Shown here: positions 10,777 to 19,871 of the stretch, piece by piece | Position numbering within the stretch: position 1 is the first letter of the stretch | How the letters are laid out: every line of letters starts with the position of its first letter | From: Streptomyces sp. NBC_00249 | Lineage (GTDB): Bacteria; Actinomycetota; Actinomycetes; Streptomycetales; Streptomycetaceae | DNA length: 64,000 nucleotides | NCBI RefSeq assembly: GCF_026342355.1 | Contig: NZ_JAPEMV010000002.1 | Span: 930,001-994,000 of the forward strand | Direction: 5' to 3' | Made by a program: the position numbers and the translations under genes | The notes under the pieces: generated by a model | Told to the model about the DNA's origin: nothing | Databases searched by the model: none | Seen by the model: only the letters and a program-made list of their open reading frames with translations

Positions 10777-12021
10777 TTAGGAAACGGGGCTCGAACGCCG
10801 TCCGTCGAGCAGTGCGGCGGCCGTGAAGAACTCCACGCCGAAGCCGATCGCGGACTCGTCCACGTCGAAATCGCCCCGGTGCAGGTCCCGCTTGGCGGTG
10901 TCACCGGGCTTGCGGACCCCGAGCCGGGCCATCGCGCCGGGGACGTGCTCCAGGTACCAGGAGAAGTCCTCCCCGCCCAGGCTCTGCTCGGTGCCCTCGA
11001 CCGACTCGGCCCCGCACCGGGCCGCCATCGCCTCGCGCAGCAGCTCGGTGACGACCGGGTCGTTCACGACCGGCGGCACCCCGCGCACGTGGTTGATCTC
11101 GAACTTGGCCCCGTGCATCGTGGCGACCTCGTCGATCGCCGCGTGGATCTGGTCGGGGGCCTCGTACCAGGCGTTGAGGTCGAGGCAGCGGATCGTCCCG
11201 GACAGTTCCGCGTGCATCGGGATGACGTTGCAGGCGTGCCCGGCCTCGATCCGGCCCCAGGTCACGGACATGCCCGAGCGGGCGTCCATCCGGCGGGTCA
11301 GCAGGGCCGGTACGTCGACGGCGACCCGGGCGGCGGCCGTCACCAGGTCGGTGGTCAGGTGCGGGCGGGCGGTGTGCCCGCCGGAGCCCGACAGGCTGAC
11401 CTCCAGGCGGTCGCAGGCCGAGGTGATCGGGCCGGGCCGCAGACCGAGCCGCCCCGCGTCGACGCGCGGGTCGCAGTGCACCGCAATAATCTTGCCCACG
11501 CCGTCCAGCACCCCGGACTCGATGGCCTCGCTCGCCCCGCCCGGCAGCACCTCCTCGGCAGGCTGGAACAGCAGCCGCACCGGCCGGGGCAGCAGCCCCC
11601 GGCGGTCGAGGTCGGCGAGGACGAGTCCCGCGCCGAGGACCACGGCGGTGTGGACGTCGTGGCCGCAGGCGTGGGCGCGGTCGGGGAAGGTCGAACGGTA
11701 GGAGACGTGCGTCTTGGCGTCCGGGATGGGGAGGGCGTCGATGTCCGCGCGCAGGGCCAGCATGGGACGTACGCCGTCCCATGAGCCGACGTCACAGATC
11801 AGCCCCGTCCCCGACTTCAGCACCCGGGGGCGCAGGCCGGCTTTCTCCAGCCGGGCCTTGATCACCGCGGTGGTGCGGAACTCCTGGTGTCCTAGCTCGG
11901 GATGCATGTGCAAGTCCCGGCGGAAGGCGATCAGTTCGGCACGCAGGTGGTCCGGAAGCTTGCCGGGCAGCTCGGGCCGGTCGGGCTTGCCGGGCAGGGC
12001 GGTCAGGGACTCGCGGGACAT
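10777..12021 (-). CDS. M20-family amidohydrolase / metallopeptidase
   Basis: A 414-residue cytoplasmic enzyme of the IAA-amino-acid hydrolase / carboxypeptidase Ss1 branch. Metal ligands are visible in HACGHDVHTAV (near residue 130), in QPAEEVLPGGA (near 165) and in the C-terminal GGEDFSWYL (near 360). The inserted dimerisation domain begins near SGSGGHTARPH. These enzymes free an amino acid from an N-acyl or amide conjugate; the exact substrate is unknown. I prefer ATG at 12021 (GGTGA eight bases upstream) to the GTG at 12033 four codons earlier. It is not overlapped with the nucleoside genes and may be independent. Confidence 0.9.
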   Translation of the reverse strand: MSRESLTALPGKPDRPELPGKLPDHLRAELIAFRRDLHMHPELGHQEFRTTAVIKARLEKAGLRPRVLKSGTGLICDVGSWDGVRPMLALRADIDALPIPDAKTHVSYRSTFPDRAHACGHDVHTAVVLGAGLVLADLDRRGLLPRPVRLLFQPAEEVLPGGASEAIESGVLDGVGKIIAVHCDPRVDAGRLGLRPGPITSACDRLEVSLSGSGGHTARPHLTTDLVTAAARVAVDVPALLTRRMDARSGMSVTWGRIEAGHACNVIPMHAELSGTIRCLDLNAWYEAPDQIHAAIDEVATMHGAKFEINHVRGVPPVVNDPVVTELLREAMAARCGAESVEGTEQSLGGEDFSWYLEHVPGAMARLGVRKPGDTAKRDLHRGDFDVDESAIGFGVEFFTAAALLDGRRSSPVS

Positions 12022-12158
12022 CAACTGGTTCACCCGTTGAAGGGTAGGCGTACGAATGGGTCAACTGGCTGGAGATCACCAAAAGTTCATGCCGTTAGGG
12101 GAAAGAAACCCGGCCTCTGGACGCATGACCGTATGCGTCCGGGGGTACACTCGCGCGC

Positions 12159-13301
12159 TCATCCGGCCGCAGGGGCCGCCTGGGCGGGGAGTCTGCGCAC
12201 ATCGCGGGCCGTGTCCGTGACCCCGGCGAGGAAGCTGCGGGCGCGCGGGGAGGCGGCGGCCGTGAGCCACGCCGGGTCGATATCGCATACCGCCACGGTC
12301 ACGCCAGTACCGGTCAGGGCGTAGGGCAGTGTGTGGACGACCGTGGACGGAAAGCTGACGATCGTACGGCCGATGGGTCCCCGACGGGCGATCAGCTCCA
12401 GCGGCAGGTCCGGGCGTACGATCTCCAGCCCCGTGGCCTCGCTGAGCGCGCGCAGCTTCTCCGGGGCCTCCCGGCGGTGCGCGAAGTACCGGGTCACGCC
12501 GTGCTCCCGGGTCAGGGCGCACACCGCCTCCAGGTAGCGGGCCGGATCGACCACGCCCGTCTCCACGAGGGAGGTGCCGACCAGGTCGGTGCCCTTGGTC
12601 AGGCGGGGCGGGCCGAAGCGGGAGCGGGTCCAGGCGAAGTCGTTGACCCGCAGCTCCGTACCGGGCAGCGGCTCGACGGGCATCGAGGTGAACAGCTCCA
12701 CCCCGCGCCCGCCGCGCGGGGTCAGCCGGCGCCGGGCGGTGCCCGACACCGGGGCGTACACGAGCTCGCGCACCCGGGCCGCGGCCCCGCCGCCGGAGCG
12801 GTGCCAGCGGCGCAGCCGCTCGCCGCGGCCGAGCTGTGCGACGAACTCCATGGTGGCGGTCCCGTCGTCCACGACGACCAGCTCGGCGGCCCGCGCGGGG
12901 ACCAGCAGCAGCTGCACGAAGCGGGAGAAGGGGTCACCGACCACGATCCGCTCGGCCCGGCGGACCGCGCCACCGAGCGCGGCGAGGGCCTTGAACGGGG
13001 CCCCGGAGCCGCCCCGGGCCTCCTGCCAGTGCACGGCGTGGCCCTCGTCGCGGGCGATCCCGGCGATCCGGCGCAGCTGGCCCCGGGACATCGGGTCGAC
13101 GGGCGGCAGGACGACGATGCGCAGCCGGCCCGATGCCCCGGGGCCGGCGGGCGACCCGTCCCGGCCCGCGAGGGGGCCGGGCTGGGCCGGGACGGCGGTC
13201 AGCAGCGGCCCGCGCCCACGGTGGGCGTGCGCCCACTCCAGCACGTTCAGGAGCTGGACCGGACTCTCTACGAAGGCCAGGGTGGAGGCGGGAGGGTTCA
13301 C
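12159..13301 (-). CDS. Polysialyltransferase / GT52-like glycosyltransferase
   Basis: A 380-residue protein beginning STLAFVESPVQLLNVLEWA, a GT-B first strand and loop like that of GT52 and polysialyltransferase proteins. Near residue 275 it has RYFAHRREAPEKLRALSEAT, then SFPSTVVHTLPYAL, where these enzymes bind the CMP-sugar. The GTG at 13301 has GGAG eight bases upstream. It lies 25 bases behind the fused cytidylyltransferase-synthase gene, so it probably uses the CMP-nonulosonate made by that protein to build a surface polymer. Acceptor and linkage are not predictable. It may carry out initiation while the protein at 17662 extends, or the reverse. Confidence 0.7.
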   Translation of the reverse strand: MNPPASTLAFVESPVQLLNVLEWAHAHRGRGPLLTAVPAQPGPLAGRDGSPAGPGASGRLRIVVLPPVDPMSRGQLRRIAGIARDEGHAVHWQEARGGSGAPFKALAALGGAVRRAERIVVGDPFSRFVQLLLVPARAAELVVVDDGTATMEFVAQLGRGERLRRWHRSGGGAAARVRELVYAPVSGTARRRLTPRGGRGVELFTSMPVEPLPGTELRVNDFAWTRSRFGPPRLTKGTDLVGTSLVETGVVDPARYLEAVCALTREHGVTRYFAHRREAPEKLRALSEATGLEIVRPDLPLELIARRGPIGRTIVSFPSTVVHTLPYALTGTGVTVAVCDIDPAWLTAAASPRARSFLAGVTDTARDVRRLPAQAAPAAG

Positions 13302-13326
13302 CAGGTACTCCGCTCTTGGAGGAGGT

Positions 13327-15036
13327 TCAGACGGCGGCCGGGACCGGGCCCTGGACGCGGCGGAGCTTCTTCATGGGGCCGAGCTCGGACTCGTAGACGC
13401 GCTTGACGCCGTCGCCGAGGGCGGTCTCGATGGTGCGGATGTCGCGCACCAGGCGGGTGAGGCCGCCGGGCTCGACGGAGGCGGCCTGGTCGGAGCCCCA
13501 CATGGCGCGGTCGAGGGTGATGTGCCGCTCGACGAAGGCGGCGCCGAGGGCGACGGCGGCCAGGGTGGTCTGCAGGCCCGTCTCGTGGCCGGAGTAGCCG
13601 ATCGGGACGTTCGGGTACTCGTCCTGGAGGGTGTTGATCACCCGCAGGTTGAGCTCCTCGGCCTTGGCCGGGTAGGTGGAAGTGGCGTGGCAGAGCAGGA
13701 TGTTGTCGCTGCCGAGCACCTCGACGGCGTGCCGGATCTGCTTCGGGGTGGACATGCCGGTGGACAGGACGACGGTGCGGCCGGTGGCGCGCAGGGCGCG
13801 CAGGAGTTCGTCGTCGGTGAGGGAGGCGGAGGCCACCTTGTGGGCGGGGACGTCGAACTTCTCCAGGAAGGCGACGGCCTCGGTGTCCCAGGGGGAGGCG
13901 AACCAGGCGATGCCGCGCTTGGCGCAGTGCTCGTCGATGGCGAGGTAGTCGGCCTCGCCGAACTCGACGCGGTGGCGGTAGTCGATGTACGTCATCCGGC
14001 CCCAGGGGGTGTCGCGCTCGATGTCCCACTGGTCGCGCGGGGTGCAGATCTCCGGGGTGCGCTTCTGGAACTTGACGGCGTCGCAGCCCGCTTCGGCGGC
14101 GGCGTCGATGAGGGCGAAGGCGGTGCCGAGGTCGCCGTTGTGGTTGATGCCGATCTCGCCGACCACGTAGACCGGGTGGCCGGGGCCGGCGGTCCGGGAA
14201 CCGAAGGTGCGCAGGCGGGAGTTGGCGGTGGCGTCGACGCTCATGGCGGGAGGTGTCCTTCGTTCGGTGCGTGGGGTCTGGTCGAACAGGGGGGCGAGGA
14301 GGCGGGCGCGGGCCAGGTCGTGGGGGTCGTCGATCTCCAGGACCCGCGCCGGGTCGGCGGTGACGGGCAGGGTCCGCCCGAAGAAGCGGTGCCGGGCGCG
14401 GCGGAAGCCGGGGACGGCCATGGCGTAGGCGGCGCCGGTCTCCAGCAGTTCGGCGGGGCGGTCCTGGCGGCGGGGGCGGTACGAGGCCTCGTGGTTGACC
14501 CCGCTCCCGGAGCCGTCGGGTGCGGTGCGCCAGAGGAAGCCGTGGAAGGGGGCCGCCGTCAGGGCCGAGTCGGCGGCGCCCGAGGCCACGGCGGCGGCGA
14601 CGGACTCGACGTCCGAGGGGGTCAGGAAGGGGCTGGTGCACTGGACCAGGAGGACCACGTCCACGGTGAGGGAGTGCAGTTCCTCGAAGGAGGCCAGGGC
14701 GTGCAGGACGGCGGCCTCGCTGCTCGCGGTGTCCCCGGAGAGCGCGGCGGGGCGGCGGATCACGTCGGCGCCGGCGGCGCGGGCGGCGGCCGCGACGGAC
14801 TCGGAGTCGGTGGAGACCACCACGTCGGTGACGGTGGGCGCGGCCCGGCAGGCCCGCACGGCCCGCGCGACGAGCGGCACACCGCCGACGTCCGCCGTGT
14901 TCTTCCCGGGCACCCCTTTGGAGCCGCCCCGGGCGGGGATCACGGCCAGCACCCTTGCCCGGGCGGGCGGTACGGGATCGGGTGCGGTGGGATCGGGTGC
15001 GGCGGCGTCCCGCGCGGCGGGCCGGCGGGGGGTCAC
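13327..15036 (-). CDS. Fused acylneuraminate cytidylyltransferase (NeuA) - nonulosonate synthase (NeuB)
   Basis: One uninterrupted 569-codon frame. Residues 28-255 form a CMP-nonulosonate synthetase: nucleotide loop IPARGGSKGVPGKN, then STDSESVAAAARAAGAD and LLVQCTSPF. Residues 265-569 form a NeuB-type synthase TIM barrel: VGEIGINHNGDLGTAF, AVKFQKRTPE, STGMSTPKQI and GYSGHETG. The C-terminal SAF (antifreeze-like) domain of classical NeuB is absent. There is no stop between the parts; the synthase could also start at ATG 14244, which has GAAGGA 11 bases upstream. The GTG at 15036 overlaps the stop of the DUF6716 gene. The pathway is a mannose-type sugar plus phosphoenolpyruvate to Kdn or sialic acid, then CMP activation. 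Confidence 0.85.
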   Translation of the reverse strand: MTPRRPAARDAAAPDPTAPDPVPPARARVLAVIPARGGSKGVPGKNTADVGGVPLVARAVRACRAAPTVTDVVVSTDSESVAAAARAAGADVIRRPAALSGDTASSEAAVLHALASFEELHSLTVDVVLLVQCTSPFLTPSDVESVAAAVASGAADSALTAAPFHGFLWRTAPDGSGSGVNHEASYRPRRQDRPAELLETGAAYAMAVPGFRRARHRFFGRTLPVTADPARVLEIDDPHDLARARLLAPLFDQTPRTERRTPPAMSVDATANSRLRTFGSRTAGPGHPVYVVGEIGINHNGDLGTAFALIDAAAEAGCDAVKFQKRTPEICTPRDQWDIERDTPWGRMTYIDYRHRVEFGEADYLAIDEHCAKRGIAWFASPWDTEAVAFLEKFDVPAHKVASASLTDDELLRALRATGRTVVLSTGMSTPKQIRHAVEVLGSDNILLCHATSTYPAKAEELNLRVINTLQDEYPNVPIGYSGHETGLQTTLAAVALGAAFVERHITLDRAMWGSDQAASVEPGGLTRLVRDIRTIETALGDGVKRVYESELGPMKKLRRVQGPVPAAV

Positions 15037-16505
15037 AGTTCGCCCAGGCGGCGGATCGCCGGGGCCACGCGCTGGACCCCGTGCCGGTAGGCGCCCCGGG
15101 CGGCTTCGCGCAGGTGGGCGCGGAGCCAGCGGCGGGCCGCCGACTCCCCCGCGCCCCGCCGGACGGCGCCGGGCAGCGGGGTCCCGTCGGGGGCGAGGTG
15201 CTGGCGGGCCAGGATGCCGGGGAGGTATCCGGGGGCGGTGGCGAGCGTGTAGTACGGGTCCACGGGCGGCAGCTGCCCGGCCGCGAGCAGCTCGTCGAGC
15301 CGCGCGCGGGCGGCGGCGTGGGCGTCGTGGGCGTCATGGGCGGCGTACGGGGGCGCGGCGGCGGGATCGCCCGGGGGCGTGGCCGTCGAGGCCGCGGGGG
15401 CGGTCCCCGCCGGGGGCCCGGGGCGTGGCGGGTGGGCGCCCCGGGAGGTGGGCGTCGCCGGCCGGACGCCCTGGGTGGCGAGCCAGCGGGGGGACGGGGT
15501 CGGGAGGTGGCCCGTGTCCAGGTGGTCCCAGGAGGTCAGGCAGCCGGAGCCGAGGAAGTGGTGGTTGCCGAGGGTCTCGCGGATGCCGAGGTCGGTCAGG
15601 ACGGCGGTCGGGATGCCCCGGTGCAGGGATTCGAGGGCCGCCGTGGAGGAGACCGTGACCAGCAGGTCGGCGGTGTCCAGCACCTCGCCCATGTTCCCGT
15701 ACACCAGGCGGCAGTTGGGCGGGAGCCCGCCGGGGAGGCGGTCGGCGAGGCGCTGGTAGGGGTGTTCCTCGAGGTGCGTGGTGTGTTCCCCGGGGCGGCT
15801 GCGCAGCTTGACCAGGACCTCCCGGTCCTGGTGCAGCCGCGCGTGCCCGGCGGCCCGCGCCAGCAGGTACGTACGGTCGGCGCGGCTTTCGGGCACCGAG
15901 GGCTGCACCGCGAAGACCACCCGGTGGGCCCGGCCGCCGGCGCTCTCGTACGGGGCTCCGTCCAGGAACGGCAGGGCGGTCTCGGTGACGGCGGCCGCCG
16001 CCGCGCCCACCCCCTCGTAGACGGCGCGGAAGCGCTCCGCGTCGTGGCGGGAGTTGGCGAGGACGAGGTCGGCCCCGTGTCTGAGGAGCAGCCCGTCGGC
16101 GAGTTTCTCGTAGACGACCCCGACGTAGCCGGTGACGAGGACGGGCCGGGCGGCGGGCTCGGGCCACAGGGCGCGGACCCCGTGCAGGACCGCCTGGACG
16201 GCGCCGCCGACGAGGGCGAGCACGACCACGTCGTACCGCTCGCGCCGCAGCTCGGCGAGGAAGTCGGCGCAGGTCACCTCCGTCGCCCCGCCGGCCCCGA
16301 CCTCGCCGAGCTGGCGCGCGGTGGGGGTGGCCCGGCCGCGCAGCAGGTAGCCGGTGACCTGGTGCGGCCCGGTGTCGGGGGCGAGGCGGCGGGCGGTGAG
16401 GGCGCCCCATTTCCAACGCGTGTCGGAATCGGCGAGTACGGCGATACGGAGATCGGCTCGACTGCTGCTGAGTGGCACTGGCACCCGGCAGAAGCTATTC
16501 CGCAT
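15033..16505 (-). CDS. DUF6716-type putative glycosyltransferase
   Basis: About 490 residues. The N-terminal part RADLRIAVLADSDTRWKWGA is the conserved start of a Streptomyces family annotated as putative glycosyltransferase. The middle has NMGEVLDTADLLVTVSSTAALESLHRG followed by IPTAVLTDLGIRETLGNHHF, a GT-B nucleotide-sugar site. From about residue 350 there is a long low-complexity linker rich in Pro, Ala and His, then an Arg-rich C-terminus. The start is uncertain: ATG at 16505, GTG at 16484 or 16478 are all possible, the last two lying nearer the conserved part. It is translationally coupled to the NeuA-NeuB fusion and divergent from the GT2 gene. Confidence 0.75.
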   Translation of the reverse strand: MRNSFCRVPVPLSSSRADLRIAVLADSDTRWKWGALTARRLAPDTGPHQVTGYLLRGRATPTARQLGEVGAGGATEVTCADFLAELRRERYDVVVLALVGGAVQAVLHGVRALWPEPAARPVLVTGYVGVVYEKLADGLLLRHGADLVLANSRHDAERFRAVYEGVGAAAAAVTETALPFLDGAPYESAGGRAHRVVFAVQPSVPESRADRTYLLARAAGHARLHQDREVLVKLRSRPGEHTTHLEEHPYQRLADRLPGGLPPNCRLVYGNMGEVLDTADLLVTVSSTAALESLHRGIPTAVLTDLGIRETLGNHHFLGSGCLTSWDHLDTGHLPTPSPRWLATQGVRPATPTSRGAHPPRPGPPAGTAPAASTATPPGDPAAAPPYAAHDAHDAHAAARARLDELLAAGQLPPVDPYYTLATAPGYLPGILARQHLAPDGTPLPGAVRRGAGESAARRWLRAHLREAARGAYRHGVQRVAPAIRRLGEL

Positions 16506-16624
16506 TTCCGGTGATCGGCCCAACGACCGCACAACGGAGGGTTAACAACCCGTCGACGAAATGCGAAAGCGTACGGGTTAACGCGCCCGCCCCGCGTCGT
16601 TCACATGGAATCCTCGTCCGGGCC

Positions 16625-17665
16625 ATGGTGAATGAGTCGCCGCCGCCTAATCTCTCGCGGGTGCTCAAGCTCTCCGTCGTCGTGCCGTTCTACAACGTGC
16701 AGACATACGCACCCGATGCCCTGAAGAGTCTCGAACTCAACGCCCGCGAGGATTTCGAGTTCCTGCTCGTCGACGACCGTTCCACGGACGGGACGCCCGG
16801 GCTGCTGGAGCGCGCGGCCGCCGCGCTCCCCGGGGCGGTGCACCTCAGACGGGACCGCAACGGCGGGCTGGCCACCGCCCGCAACACCGGCCTCGACGCG
16901 GCGCGCGGGGAGTACATCGCCTTCCTGGACGGCGACGACTGGTTCGCGCCGGGCCACCTGGCCCGTACGCTGGCCGCCATCGAGGCCCTGAGCTGCGATT
17001 TCGTCCGCACCGACCATGTGCAGGTGACGGGCCGGACCCGGAGCGTGCAGCGTGTGCCGTACGGCCCGCAAGGGGTCGTGGGCGATCCGCGCGCCGGGAT
17101 CCTGCCGGCCTCGCGGGCCACGGCGGTCGACTATCCGTACGCCTGGGCGGGGATGTACCACCGGCGGCTGCTGGACCGGGGGCTGCTGCACTTCACCGAC
17201 GGTCTGCGGACGGCCGAGGACCGGCCGTGGATCTGGCGGCTGCACCGCGGGGCCGCGTCCTTCGCGGCGGTGGGAATGCCCGGGATCTTCTACCGGCGGG
17301 GGATTTCCACCTCGCTCACGCAGATCGGGGACGAGCGTCAGCTCGATTTCATTCGAGCATTTGATCAAGTAATCGAAGACACGTCCCGGGACCGGGAATC
17401 CGAACTCCTGCTCCCCAAGGCCGTCCGTACATATTGCGCGATCATCGCGCACCATATCGGCTCCATCGAAAGGTTCGAACCGGCCGTGGCGAAAAAACTC
17501 CGCGTCATGAGCGCGGCCGCGCTCGGGCGCATGCCCCGGCCCGTCCTCGAACAGGCCCTGGACTCGATGGACGCCGAACGCTCCGCGCTGCTGCGCAAAC
17601 TGCGCCGCCGCACCCCCGCCGCCGGAGCCCCCGGAGCCCCCGGCCCCACCGGAGCCGCCGCGTGA
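16625..17665 (+). CDS. Family 2 glycosyltransferase
   Basis: A 346-residue GT-A enzyme. Start at ATG 16625; a GTG codon follows immediately and the domain itself begins at KLSVVVPFYNVQTYAPDALK. Nucleotide-sugar residues are visible in FLLVDDRSTDGT and NGGLATARNTGLD, and the metal-binding DXD is in FLDGDDWF near residue 100. No membrane span is evident. The stretch 17340-17480 is visibly richer in A and T than its surroundings. The stop overlaps the GTG of the next gene (GTGA). It probably transfers a second sugar of the surface polymer made by this divergent cluster. Confidence 0.88.
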   Translation: MVNESPPPNLSRVLKLSVVVPFYNVQTYAPDALKSLELNAREDFEFLLVDDRSTDGTPGLLERAAAALPGAVHLRRDRNGGLATARNTGLDAARGEYIAFLDGDDWFAPGHLARTLAAIEALSCDFVRTDHVQVTGRTRSVQRVPYGPQGVVGDPRAGILPASRATAVDYPYAWAGMYHRRLLDRGLLHFTDGLRTAEDRPWIWRLHRGAASFAAVGMPGIFYRRGISTSLTQIGDERQLDFIRAFDQVIEDTSRDRESELLLPKAVRTYCAIIAHHIGSIERFEPAVAKKLRVMSAAALGRMPRPVLEQALDSMDAERSALLRKLRRRTPAAGAPGAPGPTGAAA

Positions 17666-19005
17666 GCACCGGACGCGTCACCCAGGTCTTCCTCGCCTCG
17701 ACCCTCTACGGGACGGCCACCCTCGCCGCCGCCCTCGACGCGGGCGCCTTCCCGCCCGCCGGCCGCCGGATCCTGCTGACCAGCAACCACTCCCTCACCC
17801 CCGAGATCACCCCGGGCATCGAGGCCATGCCGGGCTTCGCCGCGCTGCGCACCCGCTTCGACGAGGTCCTCGACTGGAACGCGGTGACCGCCCCGCAGCA
17901 CCCGAGCACCTGGGCCCCGCGCCCCGACGACGTCCCGATGTGGGAGCGGCAGCTGCGCGTCCTGTGGGGGCTGGGCGAGGACCGGGTCGAGCTGGTCGTG
18001 GAGTCCCTCCAGGTGCCGCCCGCGCAGAGCCTGTGCCAGCTGTTCCCGGGCGCCGCGATCGACGTGTACGCCGACGGACTGATGTCCTACGGCCCCACCC
18101 GCTTCCGGCTCGACCCGCAGATCGGCATGCGGGTGCGCCGGGTGCTCCACCTGGACCTGGTACCGGGTCTGGAGCCGCTGCTGCTGACCGAGTTCGGCGT
18201 ACGCGCGGAACTGGTCCCGGCGCCGGACTTCCTGAAGGTGCTGGCCGAGCTGGCGGGCCTCCCCGACCAGCCCGCCTACGCGCCCGGCGAGCCGGGGACG
18301 GCCCCCGCCCTGCTGCTGGGGCAGTACCTGTCGGCGCTGGACCTGATGTCCGCCGTCCAGGAGGAGGAACTGCACGTCGCGATGGTGCGCGGGGCCGTCG
18401 GACGGGGCCACCGGGAGCTGGTGTTCAAACCGCACCCGTCCGCCCCCGCCGCGTACTGCCTGCGTGCGGAGGCCGAGGCGGAGCGGCTCGGGGCGCGGCT
18501 GACAGTGCTGCGCGAGCCGGTGCTCGCCGAGACCCTCTACCAGCGGCTGCGCCCGGCACTGGTCGTGGGCTGCTTCTCGACGGGGCTGCTGACCGCGCGG
18601 GCCCTGTACGGGATCCCGGTGGCGCGGACCGGGACGGCGGACATACTGGCCCGCCTGGCCCCGTACCAGAACAGCAACCGGATCCCGCTGACGCTGGTGG
18701 ACGCGCTGGTCCCGGAGCTGGCGCGGGAGGAGGCGGCGCACGAGGACCCGGCCGACCTGCCCGGGCTGGTCACCGCCGTCGGCTTCTCGATGCAGCCCCG
18801 GATCCTCGCGGAGCGCCGGGCGGAGGCGGAGGGCTACCTGGTCCGGCACCTGACCGAGCGCACCTGGCGGTACTTCAAGCGCCGGCGGCTGACCACGCTG
18901 GGCCTGCCGGGCGGGATCCCCGCCCAGCTGTCGTTCCTGCCGCGCAGCCCGGCCGTGCGCCGGGTGGTGCACCGGCTGCGGAGGGGCCTGCGCCGGGTCA
19001 GTTAG
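17662..19005 (+). CDS. Alpha-2,8-polysialyltransferase family protein
   Basis: A 447-residue protein related to bacterial polysialyltransferases. It starts TQVFLASTLYGTATLAAALD, the first strand of a GT-B fold. Later ELVFKPHPSAPAAYC contains the KPHP motif, and VVGCFSTGLLTARALYGIPV the Ser-rich CMP-binding loop of the family. The GTG at 17662 overlaps the GT2 stop, so the two are made together. With the CMP-nonulosonate enzymes encoded divergently it should polymerise or cap a sialic acid- or Kdn-containing wall glycan. Kdn-containing teichulosonic acids are known from Streptomyces walls, which makes this the favoured product. Confidence 0.82.
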   Translation: MSTGRVTQVFLASTLYGTATLAAALDAGAFPPAGRRILLTSNHSLTPEITPGIEAMPGFAALRTRFDEVLDWNAVTAPQHPSTWAPRPDDVPMWERQLRVLWGLGEDRVELVVESLQVPPAQSLCQLFPGAAIDVYADGLMSYGPTRFRLDPQIGMRVRRVLHLDLVPGLEPLLLTEFGVRAELVPAPDFLKVLAELAGLPDQPAYAPGEPGTAPALLLGQYLSALDLMSAVQEEELHVAMVRGAVGRGHRELVFKPHPSAPAAYCLRAEAEAERLGARLTVLREPVLAETLYQRLRPALVVGCFSTGLLTARALYGIPVARTGTADILARLAPYQNSNRIPLTLVDALVPELAREEAAHEDPADLPGLVTAVGFSMQPRILAERRAEAEGYLVRHLTERTWRYFKRRRLTTLGLPGGIPAQLSFLPRSPAVRRVVHRLRRGLRRVS

Positions 19006-19025
19006 GCCGTCTCTCGGCCGACGGC
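19006..19025. terminator. Short hairpin between convergent polysialyltransferase and leuE genes
   Basis: Arms GCCGTC and GACGGC separated by 8 bases, immediately after the stop codon in a 25-base convergent gap. Weak but well placed to serve both strands. Confidence 0.4.
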
Positions 19026-19030
19026 CGGGG

Positions 19031-19681
19031 TCAGCTGACGGCGAGCTTCGCCGCGAAGCCCAGGAAGATCACGCCCGCCGCCGAGGTGGCCCCCGCCGCG
19101 AGGCGCTTGCGGCGGCGGAAGGCGGCCGACAGCCGGGTGCCGGTGAATATCAGGGTGGACAGGTACAGGAAGCTGACCAGCTGGGAGACGGTGCCCAGCA
19201 GCAGGAAGGACAGCGCCGGGTAGGAGTAGTCGGGGTCCACGAACTGCACGAAGAAGGACAGCAGGAAGAGGATCGCCTTCGGGTTGAGCAGGCTCACCAC
19301 CAGCGCCCGCCGGAACGGCCGCTCGGCGGTGCCCGCCGGCTCCTCCCCGGCCGGGGCCTCCTCGTGGCGGGACCCGCGCCCGCGCCACATCGTCCAGGCA
19401 CCGCGCAGCATGCCCACGGCCAGCCAGCCCAGGTATCCGGCGCCGAGCACCTTGACCACGGTGAACAGCAGCGGGCTCGTCTGGAGCAGGGCTCCCGCGC
19501 CGACGGCGGCCAGCACCATCAGCACGGTGTCTCCCGTGAACACCCCGGAGGCCGCCTTGTAGCCCTCCTTCACCCCGCGCCGGGAGGCCACGGAGAGCAC
19601 GTAGAGGGAGTTCGGCCCGGGCAGCAGCACGATCAGCGCCACGGCAGCGAGATAAGTCGGAAGATCTGTCACACCCAGCAT
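19031..19681 (-). CDS. leuE: LysE/LeuE-type amino acid exporter
   Basis: A 216-residue membrane protein of the LysE superfamily, closest in look to leucine exporter LeuE. The N-terminus DLPTYLAAVALIVLLPGPNS contains the hallmark PGPN, and SRRGVKEGYKAASGVFTGDT is the conserved loop after span one. Six hydrophobic segments are present with an Arg/Glu-rich cytoplasmic loop near residues 105-130. It exports leucine or related amino acids using the proton gradient; the substrate is inferred from family resemblance. An 8-base inverted repeat (19685-19711) covers the region just before its start codon. Confidence 0.88.
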   Translation of the reverse strand: MLGVTDLPTYLAAVALIVLLPGPNSLYVLSVASRRGVKEGYKAASGVFTGDTVLMVLAAVGAGALLQTSPLLFTVVKVLGAGYLGWLAVGMLRGAWTMWRGRGSRHEEAPAGEEPAGTAERPFRRALVVSLLNPKAILFLLSFFVQFVDPDYSYPALSFLLLGTVSQLVSFLYLSTLIFTGTRLSAAFRRRKRLAAGATSAAGVIFLGFAAKLAVS

Positions 19682-19684
19682 GGG

Positions 19685-19711
19685 CAGGAGTGTCCCACAG
19701 GGTCACTCCTG
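19685..19711 (-). promoter_or_regulatory. Inverted repeat upstream of leuE
   Basis: CAGGAGTG at 19685-19692 and its exact complement CACTCCTG at 19704-19711, spaced by 11 bases, just before the leuE ATG. It could be an operator for an Lrp- or LysR-type regulator; no such gene is adjacent. Confidence 0.4.
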
Positions 19712-19871
19712 TCACGCCAGTGATTTTCGTCCCGCCGGGCCCTCCCGGGCTGGTAGAACGTCCCCTCGACTGCCTCTGGTCACAGAGACGCAACATCTCG
19801 GGTCCGGCCGCAACTCTCCATGGCTCTCAGGCATCACCTAGATACACGACGTTGAATTCGGGGGATACGCC

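Noticed and set aside
12574..15090. 838-codon plus-strand frame opposite the NeuA-NeuB fusion
   Set aside because: Antisense shadow with Gly/Asp/Val bias; the minus-strand frame has full catalytic motifs.
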